This document shows, one piece after another, positions 43,478 through 56,700 of a DNA stretch of 64,000 nucleotides (positions within the stretch are counted from its first letter, which is position 1; every line of letters starts with the position of its first letter). The DNA lies in assembly GCF_011397635.1 (NCBI RefSeq), contig NC_064771.1:13145379-13209378 (forward strand), written 5' to 3'. The translations under genes were made by a program, and so were the position numbers. The notes beneath the pieces were generated by a model, which was not told where the DNA came from, searched no databases, and was given only the letters and a program-made list of their open reading frames with translations. The DNA comes from Epinephelus fuscoguttatus (taxonomy: Eukaryota; Chordata; Actinopteri; Perciformes; Serranidae).

Positions 43478-46400
43478 ATGCCTCGGGGTGGTAAGTATTG
43501 ACATTAAAGTAAATGCTAATTTCAGCAAGCTAATTCGAGCTGACGAATTGTTAGCTCGCTAAAGTACTATGAAATCCTATGAACTCTCACATGCTTAGCT
43601 TTTAGCATGCTAACCGGTTAGCATGGAATATTTGCCGGTGTGAGCGATTCTGGAAAGACACAGCATGTACCATTAGTGATTAATCAATGTCTTAACATGA
43701 ATACTTGATGATAATTTCAGCATTTAAACGGTTTAACGAGTCTATTTCTGGCCGTTTATCTATAACCGCTAGCACCATGTGCAAAGTAGAGCGCTGTAGC
43801 TTACCTAAACATATGTATTAGCATTTACTTTGCTTCTTAGCAGATAGCGACTGTTGCTACCACCAGATATGTGCGCAAATCTTTTGTTTAAGTATTCACT
43901 GGATATGTATCTGGCTGTTTTTGCCTTCTTGTCCCGAATACTAGCTCTACCTTTGCCTGTGAAAATAGCTGGCCCTCAGTGAACGTCATGTGTGACTCAT
44001 CTCCTACCCCGCATACTCTCTGTCCTTGTTTTCACTTTGCACCAGCTTGAGATCTTAAATGTAGAACTGTAATTACAAGTTTGAACTGTGTTGTGATGTT
44101 ATCATCCAGAGATGGTTAGGAACAGGTGTGTCCACATACAGAGAGTATACATACAGACAGACACACCTGTACCACATAATGCCATCTTGATTATACATCA
44201 CCGCAAACTGTGACTGATGAAATTATCATAGTGTCTCGTCTAGGCCTTTCAGTATCAACTAAAAAAGTTTTTTTGAGGCTGTTACTAATTCAAGGGCAAC
44301 ATTTTAATGACATTACATCGTACAGTTGTTGAGTGGATGTAGCATAGATGTAAACGTGTCCCTGTACTGGAAATGATTTCGCACACATTGTAGTTTGCTT
44401 GTATAATGACAAACTTCAAAAACAGATGGATGCAGTTGAATTGCCTTTAACAACTATTACATTTGTTTTACAGGGAAGAGGGGCCACAAGGGCAGAGGGA
44501 AGCAATTCAGCAACCCTGATGAGATTGACCGACAGATGAGAGCACAGAAAGAGTTGGTGAGTGAAAACCTTTTGTGACAGAAATGGAGTTACTGTCAGAC
44601 TAGGTCTGGTTTGATTCAATGTGTATGTTAACAGGAAGAAAATCCTGGTGCAGACAAGGAGAGCTCTGCAGATTCTGATGAAGAGAGCAGCAGTGAAGAT
44701 GAATCTGACGTGAGTGATGTCAGGGCTTTAATGTTGACTTGGGAGTGAAACTACTCGATCTAGAACTTGGTGGGGTTAAAGGACTGACACTACACCTAAT
44801 AATTAGCGTTTAAGTCTTGCCTTGCTAAAATGCACATAGCTGAAAATCTGTTGTCATTGCTGTCTGTATTCTTATGTAACATTGATTACTTTTGGCATTG
44901 GTGGGGAATTAAAAAATGCACATGAAAAATAAAATGGGTCTGAAAGTGTGTTTTGAAAAGTTCACTACCCTCTGCCATTATTTCCCAGCTCTGCAGGGGT
45001 GGTTTCCTGTCTCACTTGTGTTTTATAAAGGTGTCCCTTTTTGTACACAGTCCAGGAAGAGGAGTGGAGTGGAGGGGCTTATACAGATCGAGAATCCCAA
45101 CCGTGTGTCTCAGAAGAACAAGAAGGTGGCTGAGGTAGACGTTAATGCTCCCAGAGAGCTGTCTCGGAGGGAGAGGTAGGTGTCACACAGTTACTTAGGA
45201 AAGGACTATTTGTATTTGTGTTGTTGTATTTTTGAGGTTCTTAAATCAAATCATTTGCCCTGGCACCAGGCTTTTTATTTTGTTAACTTGATCTTATGCA
45301 TATGCCCCCCTGTTCTCTCTGCCAGAGAGGAGATCGAGAAGCAGAAATCAAAGGAACGCTACATGAAGCTCCATTATGAGGGGAAGACTGAGCAGGCCAG
45401 GGCCGACCTGGCCAGACTGGCCATCATCAAGAAACAGAGGGAGGATGCTGCCAAGAAGAGAGATGAACTCAGGAAAGGTGAGAGGTTGCAATGATTTTTG
45501 CACCAAACAGTTCCATAACGTTAAAACTTTTTGTCCTCGGGGTGGAAATTGTAAATCACTTCACGGATTTGAGTATTTATTTCAGTTTTGTTTCAACAGC
45601 TGTAGACACATCATCAGTCACGTCTGACTGCCTCTGATTGTCTTAAATTCAGTAGCAAGTTTATTCTGTTGCTGTTTTGAACATTTCCATTTAGGTGGAA
45701 GGTGGACACTGCATACAGTGTTTCTGTAAGTTGTTAATAAAGTTGGTAAATCATTCCTAATAAATATTACCTCTATCTCAGTTGCGAGATATCCAAAATA
45801 CTGGAACGCATTTTTATTCTTCCTCACATTTTCTGAATTCATAAATATTCTGGGGGCTGTATGGGAAGCTTTTGTGAGATGTATATGGCAGGCCACTAGT
45901 TTACGATCACTGATCTACATGAACAGAGTTATGTTTGATTTTGTGGCTTTCAAGGTGCTCTAATGCTGTTTTCATACTACACATGACACAGCAATAGCAT
46001 GACCAGTTACATTGTTGCAGAGCTACTGTTGAAGTGTTAGCACCAGCCAAATGCTGGTAAAATACGCAAGTTGCTACTAGATTTACTTCATCCACCAGCC
46101 AAACAAAGATAATCTGTTGAGTGGCTGATTCCACCAGCCACAGTGGCAGGTGGACAGAAAGTTAATTTCCAACCCTGGTTATGCTGTCACAGGCTTGTGT
46201 GTGCCTGCTACTTGCAACAAAGCACCTCGACTGAACGTCCTTTAAAGTTTGTATTAGGTGAAAACAAGATCTATGCTTTTGTTTAGTGTTTGAGCCACAT
46301 TTTAACAACACCTTTCACCTCCCCATTGCATCCCTGTGTGCACCGCAATACACAGACAGCTAGTATAGCATCCGCTAAGTAACCTAAATGATACAGTAGG

Positions 46401-46562
46401 CTACCACAGCTACAAACTAAAACATATGATTGGTTGATGCCTCACCATGTCATAAGAGTGCTGAAAAAAGTTGAGGCTGGCTTAACTTTTATTTGTAGTG
46501 CATCATGCTTGATAATTGTACCCTATTGTGTATATATGTCTCTTTGTTTTTATTTATTTTAT

Positions 46563-46636
<74 letters not shown>

Positions 46637-49600
46637 CTGGGCAACTGGAGGACTGCTCCAACAGAATTTCCTTATTTGTGCAATGACAATAAAGATTATT
46701 CTATTCTATGCCCATCAGCAGCATCAAGTGTCAGATGTCAGTTTGTAGCTTCGTGTCTCCAGCTTCCACTGAAAAAGACTCTAAAGGTGCGGACACACCA
46801 AAACGACATCAAAGAACTAGCGGCAACAAAAGCCAACTGTTGCGTCGTCTACGTCGCCTCATGTCACCCTGTGTCAGTTGCATTTGAACACACTACACGG
46901 GCTACATCCGACGGCCAAGTAGCACGTACGTTCTGCGCCTGCGTGAGAGGAAATAACACAAAAAGGGAAACTGGAAGTCCAGGGAATGCATGAGATAAAC
47001 AAAGTAGCCGAGTGAGAGAGTGGTACATCTTGTCAGCTGAGGGTTTCCTATCTGTGCAGCCGAGCACCGCAGCACCTCCACGGACTATTACATTCAGACG
47101 GTCCTGATGTTTCCTCTGCAGGCTCCACTTCACTCAGCTGCCCGATAAACCCGCTGCTTCTTCCCACTTTAACCTGAATAACAAACCAGGGGCCTGTATC
47201 ACGAAGCCGGATTAATGTCTTAGCGAGGTAACTTCAGGGTTAACCCTGGGTTTTCGGTCTCACGAAGCCGGTTCAGTTCTTATCGGGGTAGATCACCATG
47301 GTAACTTACTCTGAACGGCTATCCTGCTCCGGAGCGGGGTAAGTTCAGGGTTGAATCTGATCCTATAAAAAGCACCACCCACTGGCCAATCAGCTGTTCG
47401 GAAAAAAATGACTCCGCTGACAGAAATGCAGCCCAGTCATGACAGAAGTTTAATTAATGTGATTGATTTTGATTTGAAAGTTTATTTTGAACAATAAAAA
47501 AGAAAAGAATGCAACAACAACAGACAATGAAAAGATTGTTCAAAAAGGAGTGGAAAGAAGTCGAAATTTCATCCCACCCCTTCATAGGAAAGAAACTGAT
47601 CATTTGCGGACACTTAATAGCACCATTAATTAGTGCCAGCATTTTGTTTTGTTGGAGGAAATGATCCCTGTTAAAGATAATGGGCCTAACTGACAGCTTT
47701 GCTGCTGGAAATGTGGAAAGTAGCCTATCATGTCTACACTTCATGGTGTTTGAGGGATTTTCCTTTTTGTTTTTTAAAGAGGGAGACTAAGTATATTTTT
47801 ACACAGCTGTTAATTTCTAACACAGCTCAATATCAGGATGATTTTATTCAGACTATCAATTTGGTGTTGATATGATTTAATAGTGGCGTCAGCTTTAAGC
47901 TTTATTGTAGCATATATAACGTTATGACAAAGAAGACCAATTTATCGGACGCAATGATGTTAGACGATAATTGTAATACACACAATTCATCTGCGCAGCA
48001 TTGATTTCATGGGATCATGGGGAGTGTGATCAGTGTCAGATGTACAGGTACAGGTACTGTAGCTACTTGAACCAGTGATGAGTAATTTAACCTACACATC
48101 ATTTTATTTGCTACCTTGTTTTGTCTTGATTTTTCCCTCTCTCCTCCTCTATTTCTTCTTTCCTTACCTGCTTTTTTCTTCTCTATTATGTGATTTCATT
48201 GATGTTTTGACAGGGGAATTTCTTTGATAAGCTTTTAGTGGCTTCTAACCTCTCCGGCACTTTTCTTTTTTTAATCTTGTAAATGTTATACGGTCTGTTT
48301 TTAACATTATGTGCAAATAAACTAATCTAAACTAAAACTAAACATTATTCATCCCGTTATGCGTTGCCATGCATGTTTCCTCCTCCTGCAGCTGCCACGG
48401 TGTTGGCCTTTTCTGTAATGTTGCTTTTCTCCTCCTCATATTTTAGCAGAATTAATCTCTGATCCTCACGAGAAATACTGTTTTTTCCCCTCACATACGG
48501 CGCTCTGTGAGGACGCTCAGTGACGCTGCGCTTCTCTCATGATTGTGATTGGTCCGCTGCGTGCGCGTTCACGGCTCTTGATAAAGCAACCCTGGGTTGA
48601 GTTACAGAGTTGATATCCAGCGTCGTGATACCGATTATCCTGATTGCCATTGTTAGGGTTAGTCAACCCAGGATAGGTCTGGGTAACCTAGGAAAGGTTG
48701 ATCTCGCTTCGTGATACAGGCCCCAGGGCTCGGTGCTCCGGTTGGATCCAAACAGAGAGCCAGGGCTAGCTCAGACTAGCAGAGGTTAACTGCCTGTGCC
48801 TTCCTCCAGTCATGCTGCGGCTAACGCTCCGCTTGCCTCCCAGCTAGCTCCGGTTTGTTATTCAGGTTAAAGTGGGAAGAAGCAGCTGGTCTGTGGGCAG
48901 CTGAGTGAAGTGGAGCCTGAGGAGGAAGCACCGGTTAGCCCCAGTTTCACTACAGGCAGATTCACTCGCTACAGGGGCGAGGAAATAAAACCTGAACAGC
49001 CAATCAGAGTATTCTCTCTCACCGACTAGCTCCGCCGGTGATTCAACTCAGTGGCCAAAAAGCCGCCGACGCCGACACTGAAGGGCAGACGGTGCAGCAC
49101 ACACTGCAAAAACTAGGCCAACAGATGCTCACCGACGGCCCGACTTTGGTCAACGGCCGACCGTCGGCTTGGTGTGTCAGGGCCTTTAACCTGTTGCTGT
49201 GTTGCTTGTTCTGTGAACACAACATTAGGCCCCTATCAGACAGAGTGCGTTATGCAGGTTTCTGAATGCGAGGTGCACCACACTGCCTTTTTGTTGAAGG
49301 CTGCCCTGATTAGCTGGAGCGTGTTTTGCAACTGGTTGCATCTTCCTTTTTTGCTCTGTATGATCATGGGTTTTAATGAGCAAGTTACCTACTGTTAAAC
49401 ATGGTGCTCTCAGTCACCAGTGAGCTGCAGTGCAGAAAGCTACTGATTGTGATGTCATGATTTTTTTTTTCTCAGTTAAGCTTGAGGATTTTTTGTGAAA
49501 GATTTGTTCATACACGTACTGGTTACTTACTGTGTACACACGGTGTCCTGACACGCAAGGCCATGAAATGCAAATGTGTTTTAGTCAGGAGGAGGAGGTG

Positions 49601-49778
49601 GGAACTTCAGCAAATGTCCTGGCATCACACAAGATTTGTTACTTTATTGGGTTGTTCGAGCAGGCCCTCCTCGTAACTATCATCTTTTTCTTTTGAGCTT
49701 TACATAATTCTCTTTGTTGCCTCTTTTTTTTTCTTTTTTTCAGAAAAAGAAGCTGAAGAAGCCAAAGCAAAGCGCTAG
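43478..49778 (+). CDS. pdap1: PDGFA-associated protein 1 (PP28 family)
   Basis: Six exons join in frame: 43478-43490, 44474-44556, 44635-44709, 45051-45175, 45326-45477 and 49744-49778 (TAG), giving 160 residues (human 181). The first exon carries only 13 coding bases (MPRG plus one base). The order is a basic Gly-rich start ([13 protein letters not shown]), then [15 protein letters not shown], then an acidic Ser-rich tract with many CK2-type sites ([14 protein letters not shown]). The PP28 core follows: [34 protein letters not shown] and [20 protein letters not shown], and the end is [10 protein letters not shown]. The core gives a confident family assignment. The function is poorly defined; it is reported as a casein-kinase substrate that binds PDGF-A and as an RNA-associated phosphoprotein. 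The last intron is 4.3 kb because of transposon insertions. Teleosts have two copies (a/b), and I cannot say which this is. Confidence 0.93.
45950..46165. repeat. Possible teleost dispersed repeat
   Basis: AGCCAAATGCTGGTAAAATA and ACCAGCCACAGTGGCAGGTG recur in fish introns, as I recall. The borders are not defined. Confidence 0.35.
46565..46632. repeat. (TA)n microsatellite
   Basis: About 34 TA units in the last pdap1 intron, directly before a LINE-like 3' tail. Confidence 0.95.
46633..46710 (+). mobile_element. LINE 3'-end fragment
   Basis: ACAGAATTTCC followed by a CAATGACAATAAAG block and ATTCTATTCTA repeats is the usual 3' tail of teleost L2/CR1-type LINEs, ending in a short tandem. The 5' truncated copy abuts the TA microsatellite. 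Confidence 0.5.
46785..49185. mobile_element. 2.4-kb palindromic TTAA-type element (host of a nested insertion)
   Basis: Left end AGGTGCGGACACACCAA and right end TTGGTGTGTCAGGGCCT are imperfect inverted repeats. The right border is TTAA (49186-49189) and the left is CTAA (46781-46784), one base from TTAA. Inner arms are strongly complementary: CTCCACTTCACTCAGCTGCC near 47125 against GGCAGCTGAGTGAAGTGGAG near 48896, then CTTTAACCTGAATAACAAAC against GTTTGTTATTCAGGTTAAAG. No transposase frame is present. It is interrupted at 47190-48723; without that insertion and one 3-bp duplication it would be about 0.86 kb. Confidence 0.75.
47190..48723. mobile_element. Harbinger-like non-autonomous element nested in the palindrome
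   Basis: The termini GGGCCTGTATCACGAAGC and GCTTCGTGATACAGGCCC are a perfect 18-base inverted pair. They are flanked by the direct 3-bp repeat CAG (47187-47189 and 48724-48726). A 3-bp duplication fits PIF/Harbinger transposition. Sub-terminal sequences also mirror each other (GGTTAACCCTGGG on the left, CAACCCTGGGTTG on the right). The interior has no transposase. LINE-like sequence may be inserted inside it, because AAATAAACTAATCTAAAC at about 48314-48332 and the complement of TTGAAAGTTTATTTTGAAC at about 47474 look like outward-facing tails. Confidence 0.8.
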
Positions 49779-51262
49779 TCCACTACCTGAAAGCTTCAAC
49801 ATGCACTTGTCTCAGAGGGATGGAGAGAGACGGAGATCTGGAGGAGGAGGAGGAAGAGGAGGAGGAGAGCGGGGAGGGGGACCAGTATGAGTGGCATCAG
49901 ATCAGGGGCACTCCTGAACTCCTGTCCCTCATTTCAAATCAGAGAGGCGTGGGTCTTCCATAACAGTTTGGTCAGGACGGGGCAAAACGGGTGGATCAAA
50001 GCGAGACGAAGAGGAATGCAACATTTGGGATGCCTCTAGTTTTCTTCCTCCAGAGGAGACAATCGCAGGTTTTCCAAGTGCTTCACTACCTCTTTGCTCT
50101 TCCCCCACCCAGCAGGGTTTTAATTCTGAAGCTGCTGAAGTTATTTTCATTCCTTTTGATTTATACATTTTTACAAGGTTACCTAATACAAGTTTACTTA
50201 ATGACTGGACAGGTGTTACAGTGAACATGCATGGGGATATTTTTGGTGCTTTACCTTTTTTTTCTCTCATCTCGCCTGTTTTGTAATACGGCAGCTGCAG
50301 ATGGAGAAAAAGAACACTATTCAGAGGATAAACTGATATATAGGAATTATACAATGTAGTTTAGAATTTGTGGATATGTTGCACAAGGCATTGGTATAAT
50401 TTTCTAAAGATTTCCCCCTTCATTTAGACACAAATAATCTTTCTCCACCAGCTTCTTTTTGTCCCAGAGTCGCCATGTTTTGATCCCCTTTGTTTCAGTT
50501 GGCAAGTTACAGTTGGAAGAATTGGCAGTCCTCCTTCCGCAACACATATTCAAAGTAGAAAATATTTAGTTTCCTTTGCTTTTTCATGGATCTTTCCCTC
50601 CAAATTTTCACTTTGCTCACTAGAATCATCTTATTGCTGTCAGTTCAAAAGTGTTTCAGAATGTGTTTTGTAATCTTTTGTTCAAAGCACCTGGAATATT
50701 ACTTGAATTGCCTACAAGAAACGTTTTTAAGTTGTCATCAGTGCTGGAAAGCATCGTCTCAAAGTTCCTCAGTAACCGTGGCCTTGCCCTGTTTCTGATG
50801 GGGTCCTCTGTGGTTCTGTTGGAGGGATTGTGTCTTTTGTTGCCTTTACACAGTTTACACAAGACCAGTTCACTGTCTTACTCCTGTAATTGAAGTCCTA
50901 CAAAGAACATACACTGAGTTAGTTTATTAGGTACACGAAGAATTCAGTGCAGTCCTTTACATCAGCACTAGTACCAAAATTACCAGCGACCACTCAGCTC
51001 TCTGACATTTTAAACCAGAACACAAAATTCTAAACTCCACAAGGAGAGGATTTACTGCAGGGCATTTGTATTGTGTGGACTGCACAGATGTACATGATAA
51101 ACTGCCAACTCAGTGTGCGGGGGATTTGCCTTGATCAGGACACCAGTATTCCCTATAACATGGAAATAGCTTAAAAAACAAACTGTTGAGATGAGAAGTG
51201 TAAGAAATGTAGCCACAATCTAGTTCCAGTTTTCCAACCTGTATTTGAAGTCATTTTTAAAG

Positions 51263-51268
51263 AATAAA
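51263..51268 (+). terminator. pdap1: Candidate polyadenylation signal of pdap1
   Basis: AATAAA about 1.49 kb past the pdap1 stop, the first canonical plus-strand hexamer I noticed in a stretch otherwise free of repeats. It implies a long 3' UTR. Confidence 0.5.
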
Positions 51269-52776
51269 TTCAACAATAGATAAATGACTATGTGGTGTTT
51301 TGTATTCAAATTTGTAAATGTTTATCATGTACTTAACAAAGCAGCTGGAAGTTGTAGTTCTTTGTGATTAATTCTGTGAAGTGTCTTTTACCTGCAAATT
51401 GGTTTGACTCTGAAAGTGACGTCAGTAGACACAAGTGTATTAAATACAGAATGTCGCAGAAGTTAAGTCAGATCCAGAAGCAATTCAAGAAAGACTTAAA
51501 ATGACACAATGTCAAAGTTTACATGCACAAAATATTCCTTTATTCTGGAAAACACAAGTTTTCCTACTAAAGTGTTTAAATAGCTAATGAAAATGAACAT
51601 TCCACTAGTATTCCTGTCTGCATGCAGCCGTGTATATGCCGATTAAGGTGCCCTGACATTATCTATCACATCAATATATTGAAAGGTGGAACAGCTGGAG
51701 CTGCTTGTGCCGTTTTGTGCATCAAAACAGGATTTTTCCAGAGTTTTCCACTACTGGCGGCCTTGTCCTCCTTTCCTTCCTTCAACCACCTTCTTGAAAG
51801 TTTAGCGTCGTGATATTTGCACCAAAAACATGTTGATACTCAAGTCTTTCATAATGTTAATAAGTAAATGTGTTTTTCATTTGACCAAATATGCGTGCTT
51901 TTCTTTTGGGCATGCATCTCTACTCCAGCCTCGGAAATCCAAACTGTTGGCTTGTTTGTGTACAGCGTATCCGTGACAACGCACAGAGCTGACTGTAAAC
52001 AGGCAAGAGGCCATGTGTCACAAAGTATGGTACAAACCCCAGCTGAGACGCATAATCTAATGTGCTGTATATGTGTCCAAATAATGCTCCTAAAACCTGC
52101 ATAACACATCCATATCCCACATCTCAATTGGGAAATGCTGCATTTGTAAAAAGATTTAAATCAGAAAGATCAAACAGACTATACTGTTACTCATTTCAAA
52201 TTCAGAATATTGTCATATTCTAAATAATAGTGGAATAGTATTGTGCATGTAGTCAGTGATGTCAGACATGTTGTTCGTGCTCTGTGCATTTTGCCACTGT
52301 CACCACTAGACTGCAGCATCTGACAGTCACCAGGGTTACACCCTCCACCTGCGTGCCGCTCTTGATGCCTTGGTGACTGCCAGCATCTGAAGAGGATGCC
52401 ATTTCACCACAATCCAAAGACAGCAACAGAAGCGCTCATGGTGATTTACCACATATAATCTGCAGAGCCGTGACTCAGGCTGCACTGTTCACTAAAATGT
52501 TTAGGGTTGGGACTGAAGGGATGTCACTGAGGTTGTCAGGTGAGCTCATCTAATCACAAATTCAACAGGGGTTTCTGTAAAAATGTAACTGTACACTGAT
52601 GGAGAATTAAAGTATTCAATATGTATAGGTACAAAGCATGTGTAATAAATAATCATGAGCAAATGACAAATTACAGAACATAGTTATATTACAAGTTAGG
52701 CCAAACAGAAAGGATGTGATATATCAAAGTTTTTAAAGCTGACAGTGGGTTAGTACAACTTCTAAAAACTTTTAGT

Positions 52777-52781
<5 letters not shown>

Positions 52782-52830
<49 letters not shown>

Positions 52831-52852
52831 ATTTATTTATTTATTTATTTTA
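52782..52852. repeat. (TG)n(ATTT)n compound microsatellite
   Basis: About 23 TG units run straight into several ATTT units. Confidence 0.95.
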
Positions 52853-53790
52853 TTATTGTGTTCACAAAGTAGTGACCTCAGCTGTTTTTTTGGTTTGTTT
52901 TTTAAGTAGTTCAAAAAATAATAAAAAAAAAAAAAAGTGGTTCTGTGCGTATTTGTAACAGGAAGTGTAAGTAATTGTTACCAAACCTATAATTAAAAAA
53001 TTAACTTTATGTTAGAAACTAAAAGCAATAGCAGTTAATGCCAATAAGAAGGCTTGAGAAGAGACACATTTAAATAAAAAATCATTTAAAAACTGACTGA
53101 AAAACAGATCCTGCTTCAGGCAGCAGCATTGATAGTTTCCTCTTTTGGCCTTCTCACATCCTTTTAACTCATTAACACATACTGTTAGCATTTACAGAAG
53201 TACCTACTGATCGCAGCCTGTCAGACAAGTAATGTGAAGAGTGTGAAAATACTTCTAATGAGATTTAAATCTGCAAATGTGCTCTTACAATTCAGATATA
53301 TTACATACAGATTTACCCTCTCAGACAGTTCTTAGAAATTGTACTTTTCTGTTTGGAAAGCTGACTTGAACAAATGTTCTTCCATTTTAGCTCTAATGTC
53401 AGGGTGAACACCAAATCTCTCATTACCTTCTGTGAGTTTGTGCTGGTGGAGTGTGTGTTTTAGTTAACTGAAATCATAGTGTGACAGCCAAACCTGAAAA
53501 AAAAAACTCTCTCTTCCCCCCTCACAGCTGACACTTCATCTATGCAACTTCCTCATTCACTGCCTTGTGTTCAGTGTGACTTAAGCGCACAGTCCTGAAA
53601 CAAGAACGAAAACTGACGGCCAAAACACGCACAGACAACACACACAAAGACAGAGGCAGAGGCAACCAGTGTGTGCTGTCCTTCTCTAATGCAGTGACAC
53701 AGCCGGACGTCTTCAGAGCAGGATATCTCGTGGTGCTGAGCAGGACTGAGAAAGGTCAGGGAGTAAAACTGGTCTGACTCCACTGCCAGC

Positions 53791-56700
53791 ATGCTCCGGC
53801 AGTCTCTGAGCATCCTGAAGCAACTGGGCTCTGCGGGAAAGTAAGTGCTTTAATCTGATATATCTCTCCTTGTTGTTGCAGTGAGACTGCGAGCTGCACA
53901 TCAAGGCTCTCACACTCACATGTACACTGAACTCAAGGGTTTTTCAAGACGTGTGAACCAAGAAGTGGCATGTTTTGGTGTGGGTTAGGATTTTGGTCTG
54001 ATGACATACACACACTACATTAAGAAATCACAGTTTGTAACTTCATCTAACTTCTGAACATAGAAAGAACACAATCTTCCTCTTAAAATGAAAAGTTTAT
54101 ACACAAGCAATGAAATGCAGCCTTGTTTAAAGCAGTGCACATGTTGCTGCTACACATTACTTAGTCTGATCAGCCTATGGTGGCCTGTGTGGTCAAACTT
54201 TGGATAGATAGTTATGTAAAACCGACATCTGCCTTCATGACTTTGCTCTTCTTGTGCAACGCTGTTTTATCAGTGACCCTCTTCCCCTAACTGTGACTTG
54301 CCTGGTGCGGCTGATTTTGTTACGTCTCATTTTTAAGCTGCCCCTGTAAATCTAAATCTCCTTTGGCTTCTGGGTGTTAATTAATTAAGATTAATTCAAG
54401 GATGTAGGTTTTGTTTTGAAACCAGAGGTTTAGGAAAAATTTAAGCATCAAATGATTAATTTCCTGCATTCTGGTGATTTTAATGCAGCAGTTTGTGTCT
54501 TTTATGCGTCAATTTATTGTGTAAATGTCTAATTTTGCCAAAATAAGTCCTCTGCACCTATGGATGGATTAATTGTAGAGCTCATTTTCCCCCTTAAATT
54601 GAGACACTTCTGGGCCTTTCGCAAAGCCTGTGGGAACTGTAGTGCACCATTACCTCTGGAGAAGTTTTCATTTCAGCGTGTTATTCAACTTTGAGGAAAT
54701 GTTAAGTTTCTGTTTCCATCTTCTCAATCTGACTGTTGCAAACACTGTGTTGAAAAGTGTGTAAAGCTGGAATGACACAGTCGCTGGTTCCTCTTGAAAG
54801 CGAAGCATGCTGTTTGGGTTTTGAGGGAAACCTCAGGCTCTTCGTGGCGTGAAAGCCATGAGGACAAAGTCACTCGAGTTTGCAACGAATTATCAAGGCA
54901 GTGGTTATCTACCAAAAGGGAGGTGATGTTTGTGGTATCTCTCTGAGAGGAAACAAAACTTTGACACATGAAACATGATTTATTGCACTTGTATTTTGTA
55001 TTAATATGTCAGTAATTTGATAATAAACACCATGAAGGAACACTTCACCCACAAAATGACCATTTGTATATCAGTTTGTCATGTTGTGTTACCTTCAATT
55101 TGTGCAGAAAACATTGTTTATCTTGCATGCCTGCACAGAAAACAGTGGACATACTGATTTATTGATTGACCTGGGACTGCATGTAAGTCTTATTTATCCA
55201 GTTGTATGCTCAGTACTTCCCAAACAAAGACAAAAAAATGTGGTATTGTAGTCTGGCTTTGAAGAGAGCATAGATAAGTTTCACTTTAAGCTCATTTTTT
55301 TAAAGGTTGTGGTTTCCTACTGAGGCTTTTAAGTTAAAAATACATGTGTTTAGAAAGTACTGAACATACAACTCGATAAATGAGACTTGGATTAAACTGT
55401 AGAAGCTATGTAAAACAGATGTTTTGATGTAGTTTTGTTGTTAAAAAATGCACTCCCTAATCATTTAATAAATCAATTTGTTTGCCATGTTCCTGGAGGC
55501 ATGCGAGAAAAATATTTCCTTCACAAATTCAACGTAACATGGCATGACTAATTGATGTACAAAATTTGTGGGAGAAGTATTTATTGTCATTGTCGAACAG
55601 GTTGAATTCCTCTCATCTAGAGGGTTTGAGCCTGTGCATGACAGCGTCTGATAACCATACACTTTCACCCTGTCTGATTTTCCTGTCACACAGTTGCATG
55701 CAGCAGGGATATAGGAGTGTGCTTGCGTGCAGGCCATGTTGCCTCTACCTGTGGCGTACTCTGGTTTAATAATAAACCTACGCAGCGTGCATCTGCAGCA
55801 GAGCAACGTGGGCTTCACCTACCACAGCAGCACTTCACCCAGTTCGCAGTTTTGCACTTACAGCACCATGGCCTTTGATGAGATGAACACATACGTACAA
55901 AAATAACACATGCACACACTCAGATGAACACGTACTGTACATTATGTATGAAAAGAGCTGTTTTTATGTCAAAGTGTATCAGTCAGGTCACTGTGGGGAG
56001 TAACCTCCCTTATATCAGCATACACACCTCCACACACACTTCTACTTTCTTAACAGAGCGTACAACACATCTGCTCTGATGTAATTCTACTCTTTGTGGA
56101 ATGAGTTGCTTTCAAAAGGAAAAGCTGAAATGAGAGTCAGAGATTTAAAAAAAAAAAAAGGAACTGGCATGTGGTTCAAACACTACGGGGAATTCTCCAC
56201 TTTGTGTTTTGAAACGTCAGGTGTTCACTGGAGGAAATAAGAAGCTGCACCGTGAAGGTGCTTGAAGCTCATCTGCCCTCTTTGCGAACTGGGCTGGGCT
56301 TCCTTTTGGTGTGACACCCAAACCTGAAGTTGTCAAAGCTGTGGAGCTGTTCTTCTCCCTCCCTCCTTTTTTTTTTTTACACTGCCACGTGTTGTGGCAG
56401 AGATGGTGTGTCAGCGCCTCCTTCCTCTCATAGAGCTGGTACTGAACTAAACCACAGAAGAAGCCCTCACAGATAAAGTGTACTCAAATCTTAAAATGCA
56501 AAGCCTCTACAATAGTTTATATTTAATGATCATCTGATTAAGGACATCAATACAGTCGACTTGTGTTGTAAAATCCTGTATTTCAGACTGTCCCACTAGC
56601 ACATGAATGCAACACAGTAATTAGATTGTGTCATTGTTGTCATCGTTATGCAGAATATAACATGGTCATACTTGGTATTAAAGGTACAGTTCACCCCTGA

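Larger units (their letters stand above)
49779..53790. other. pdap1 3' UTR and intergenic region to sh3bp1
   Basis: 49779 to about 51290 is probably 3' UTR; a purine-rich GGAGGAGGA stretch near 49840-49880 lies just after the stop. The rest to 53790 shows no coding exon. It includes the TG/ATTT microsatellite at 52782-52852. The last 250 bases before the sh3bp1 ATG are probably its promoter and 5' UTR, with no clear TATA box. Confidence 0.5.

Noticed and set aside
46434-46748. 104-codon open frame with a Tyr-Ile run
   Set aside because: It is a translation of the TA microsatellite.
49929-50354. 141-codon minus-strand open frame
   Set aside because: It is antisense to the presumed pdap1 3' UTR, with no domain or splice support.
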